Assembly (NCBI GenBank): GCA_012521855.1
Contig: JAAYLO010000117.1
Coordinates: forward strand, 1-8,746
Source of the DNA: Halanaerobiaceae bacterium
Lineage (GTDB): Bacteria; Bacillota; Halanaerobiia; Halanaerobiales; DTU029
Reading direction: 5' to 3'
DNA: 8,746 bases
Position 1 is the first letter of the stretch. Every line of letters starts with the position of its first letter. Position numbers and translations under genes: made by a program. Positions 6,500 to 8,746 of this stretch are shown here, in pieces. The notes beneath the pieces were generated by a model. That model worked only from the letters and a program-made list of their open reading frames with translations, did no database searches and was not told the origin of the DNA.

Positions 6500-8746
6500 T
6501 ATTTAATTCATCCTCATCCTTTTCTTCACTATGGCTGTATTCTACAGCTTTATCGGCATATTCGCTCAGGACCTCTTCTACCTTTTTATGTACTTCTTCT
6601 GCAGGTCTTCCCATCATCAATTCTATAGCCTCATCGATATCTTTCACTGTATATATACTGAATTTATTCTCCTTAACAGCCTCAATCACTGCATCACTTA
6701 GCATCAGATTATCTACATTCTGTTCAGGTATGACAACTCCCTGTTCACCGTTAAGGCCGGTCAATTGACAGATCTTAAAGAAACCTTCTATCTTTTCATT
6801 GACACCGCCAACAGGTTGTACATACCCCATCTGATTCAAGGACCCTGTAATGGCGAGAGACTGTTTTACTGGATAACTGGAGATAGATGACAATAATGCT
6901 ATCAGCTCTGCACAGGAAGCACTATCACCCTCTACCCCTCCATAACTCTGTTCAAAGGCCAGACTGGCCGATAAGTTCAATGGCCTTTCCATGGTATATT
7001 TGCCCCCGAGATATCCTGACAGTATCAGGACAGCCTTATTGTGAATATTACCACTCATTTTTGCCTCGCGTTCAATATTTATTATCCCTTCCTGCCCCAG
7101 ATGTGTCCTGGCAGTAATCCGTGAAGGCCTTCCAAAACTATATTGGCCGGCCTGCAGGACTGACAGGCCGTTTATCTGGCCGACCTTTTCTCCTTCCAGA
7201 TCGATCAGTATATGACCCTTTTCTATCATTTCGTGGATCTTTTCTTCATAAAGATTGGATCTTCTATCTTTTTCCTGGATAGCCTTACTTATATCATCTT
7301 CATCAATATATTTTTTATCAGAGATATCTGCCAGGGCATTGGCTTCATAGAGAATTTCCAGGATCTCATTAAAGCGGGCGGACAGTTTTTCTCTGTCCTC
7401 TGTCAATCTGCAGCTGTATTCCACCAGTCTGGCTACTCCCCGGGCAGTGAGGTGGCATATTCCCTCCCTCCTGCATATAGTGGCTATAACGGCAGCGAAT
7501 TTGTGAATATTATTTTCATCCTTTTTCATTTCTATATCAAAATCTGCTTTTATTTTAAAGAGTTTCTTGAACTCTTCATCATAGTAATAAAGCAATTGAT
7601 ATATTTCCGGGCTCCCGATAAGTATTACCTTTATGTCTATACTTATTCCCTCTGGTTTTAATACTGATATCGGTATAGAACGGTACTGTTCGCCGATATT
7701 TTCTACAGTTATTTCCCTGTTCAGGAGAACCCTTTTCAGGGTCTCCCAGGCAAATGGTTTTTGCAGCAGATCCCTGGCATTAATTATCAGATAACCGCCA
7801 TTGGCCCGATGAACTGCCCCTGCCTTAATCATGGTAAAATCTGTTGTAATGGTACCAAAATGGCTCCTGCCTTCTATTTTGCCAAAAAGATTATAGTATG
7901 TAGGATTTGATTCAACAACGACCGGGGCATGTTTTCTCTCCTTGTTATTTACCAGCAGATTGACTTTATATCTGGTAAAAAAGGAACCATCATCCTGTTG
8001 CTGTAAAGCCACAAGAAGACCATTCTCTTCTTTATCTTCACTAAACTTCTCCAGATTTGTAATAATATCTTCCCTGACATCATTTAAATATTCTATTATT
8101 TCCCTGCATTCCTGGTATTTTTCCCTCAAATTTTCAAAAACAGGCTCCAGGATAGCCAGCCCGTACTCCTTATCAAGTTTATCCAGCTCTGCCTGTGCCT
8201 CCAGTCTAAAGTCCCTGATTACTCTCCTCAATTGTTCAATTTTATCCTGTATTTCCTTGCTCTTCTCCAGGATTACTTTTCTCTTCTTTTCAGGTAGTTC
8301 CTGAAACTCTTTCTTTTGAATAATCTGTCCATGTTTGTTTACTGGCACAGGATTCGGCATTGCACCATGCCCGGTATGCTGGAGAATAAAATTATCTTTT
8401 GCTATTTCATTCTCCAGATCTTCTATAAGTTTATTGGTATAATTCTGGTATTCGTTGATAATACTAATTTTTTTAGTTTCATATTCCTCGCTCTTAAAAG
8501 CCTTGGGGATTTCCTCCTGCAATTCTTCAATCAGGTTTTCCATATCATTGCAAAGTTTTTCACCTATACCAGGGGGAAGGGTTAAGGCCTTTGGTTCTGA
8601 GTTGTTTTTAAAATTAAATACATAACAGAGATCAGGGGGGACTGCTTTTTCTTTTGCTTTTTTATTAGCAATGGCCTTAGCATATGTAGTTCTGCCTGTT
8701 CCTGTAATCCCTGAAATATAGATATTATACCCGCTCTGTTTTACCC
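6474..8746 (-). CDS. Lon-like AAA+ ATP-dependent serine protease, 5' end beyond window
   Basis: This is a cytoplasmic ATP-dependent protease of the Lon-like COG1067 type. The first in-window ATG (8543) is not the start: the same frame is open for 67 more codons to the window edge and carries the P-loop there (GITGTGRTT, about 8714-8688), so the gene is 5'-partial with 756 codons visible. Numbering from the ATG at 8543, a charged helical insertion spans about 80-170, an AAA+ core continues with GGYLIINARDLL (249-260), a sensor-like ILIGSPE (307-313) and an AAA lid to about 425. The C-terminal protease domain has catalytic Ser541 in EGDSASCAE and catalytic Lys584 in GGVNEKIEG, the Lon Ser-Lys dyad. 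The P-loop has Arg where Lys is canonical. The tail from about 650 is very acidic. The stop (TGA) lies inside yraN, a 26-nt overlap that suggests coupling. Family assignment is firm; substrates are unknown. Confidence 0.93.
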   Translation of the reverse strand, partial: VKQSGYNIYISGITGTGRTTYAKAIANKKAKEKAVPPDLCYVFNFKNNSEPKALTLPPGIGEKLCNDMENLIEELQEEIPKAFKSEEYETKKISIINEYQNYTNKLIEDLENEIAKDNFILQHTGHGAMPNPVPVNKHGQIIQKKEFQELPEKKRKVILEKSKEIQDKIEQLRRVIRDFRLEAQAELDKLDKEYGLAILEPVFENLREKYQECREIIEYLNDVREDIITNLEKFSEDKEENGLLVALQQQDDGSFFTRYKVNLLVNNKERKHAPVVVESNPTYYNLFGKIEGRSHFGTITTDFTMIKAGAVHRANGGYLIINARDLLQKPFAWETLKRVLLNREITVENIGEQYRSIPISVLKPEGISIDIKVILIGSPEIYQLLYYYDEEFKKLFKIKADFDIEMKKDENNIHKFAAVIATICRREGICHLTARGVARLVEYSCRLTEDREKLSARFNEILEILYEANALADISDKKYIDEDDISKAIQEKDRRSNLYEEKIHEMIEKGHILIDLEGEKVGQINGLSVLQAGQYSFGRPSRITARTHLGQEGIINIEREAKMSGNIHNKAVLILSGYLGGKYTMERPLNLSASLAFEQSYGGVEGDSASCAELIALLSSISSYPVKQSLAITGSLNQMGYVQPVGGVNEKIEGFFKICQLTGLNGEQGVVIPEQNVDNLMLSDAVIEAVKENKFSIYTVKDIDEAIELMMGRPAEEVHKKVEEVLSEYADKAVEYSHSEEKDEDELNNEQKDTGE

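Noticed and set aside
6050..6628. 192-codon plus-strand open frame over yraN and the Lon-like gene end
   Set aside because: It is antisense to two well-supported genes, lacks a ribosome site, and its translation is Phe/Leu/Ser/Tyr-rich as expected from reading opposite a Lys/Glu-rich gene.
7212..7661. 149-codon plus-strand open frame inside the Lon-like gene
   Set aside because: Shadow of the coding strand; hydrophobic composition mirrors the charged sense protein and no family motif is visible.
1..8746. CRISPR array, tRNA, rRNA, insertion sequence or integrase
   Set aside because: No regularly spaced repeats, cloverleaf-like sequence, transposase motifs or terminal inverted repeats with target duplications were seen.

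Overview
The window reads as a chromosomal segment from a low-GC, probably anaerobic Firmicute-type bacterium (Clostridia or Halanaerobiia would fit). The basis is AT-rich intergenic DNA, strong AGGAGG-type ribosome binding sites, Lys/Ile/Glu-rich proteins and the lon-like/yraN/comM neighbourhood. The taxon is an inference. Every gene I can support is on the minus strand, so transcription runs from high to low coordinates.

Block 1 (8746 to 4490) is housekeeping. It holds a Lon-like AAA+ serine protease whose 5' end lies beyond the window edge (reading continues upstream of the first in-window ATG at 8543), then yraN (UPF0102 nuclease-fold protein) overlapping it by 26 nt, then comM/yifB (Mg-chelatase-like AAA+ helicase linked to recombination of incoming DNA). 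A weak AT-only hairpin with a U-rich tail closes the block at about 4446-4473.

The 274-nt gap (4216-4489) is unusually structured. It has an extended -10 promoter pointing into block 2, a perfect 18-bp palindrome over the predicted transcription start, and two 19-nt imperfect direct repeats spaced 42 bp apart on either side of the palindrome.

Block 2 (4215 to 450) is a tightly packed accessory operon. It encodes a cytoplasmic beta-lactamase-fold serine hydrolase (PF00144 type), two ABC-2 permeases of the DUF990/ABC2_membrane_6 type and their ATPase. The hydrolase stop abuts the first permease start (TAA then ATG), and the other junctions are 18 and 4 nt. The hydrolase frame is broken by a single in-frame TAG exactly where the family has Leu in its HL-L-THTSGL motif, and the rest of the frame is intact. 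This is a recent nonsense mutation, a sequence error, or a recoded amber codon.

The last 449 nt (1-449) hold no intact gene. They hold remnants that look like one decayed small gene read in three frames (444 to 92), then a good minus-strand promoter (49-21) overlapping an inverted repeat (1-28) that would drive a gene beyond the left edge.

The most distinctive material is the hydrolase-exporter operon with its amber codon and its repeat/palindrome/repeat control region. I do not see a clearly new defence or mobile system.
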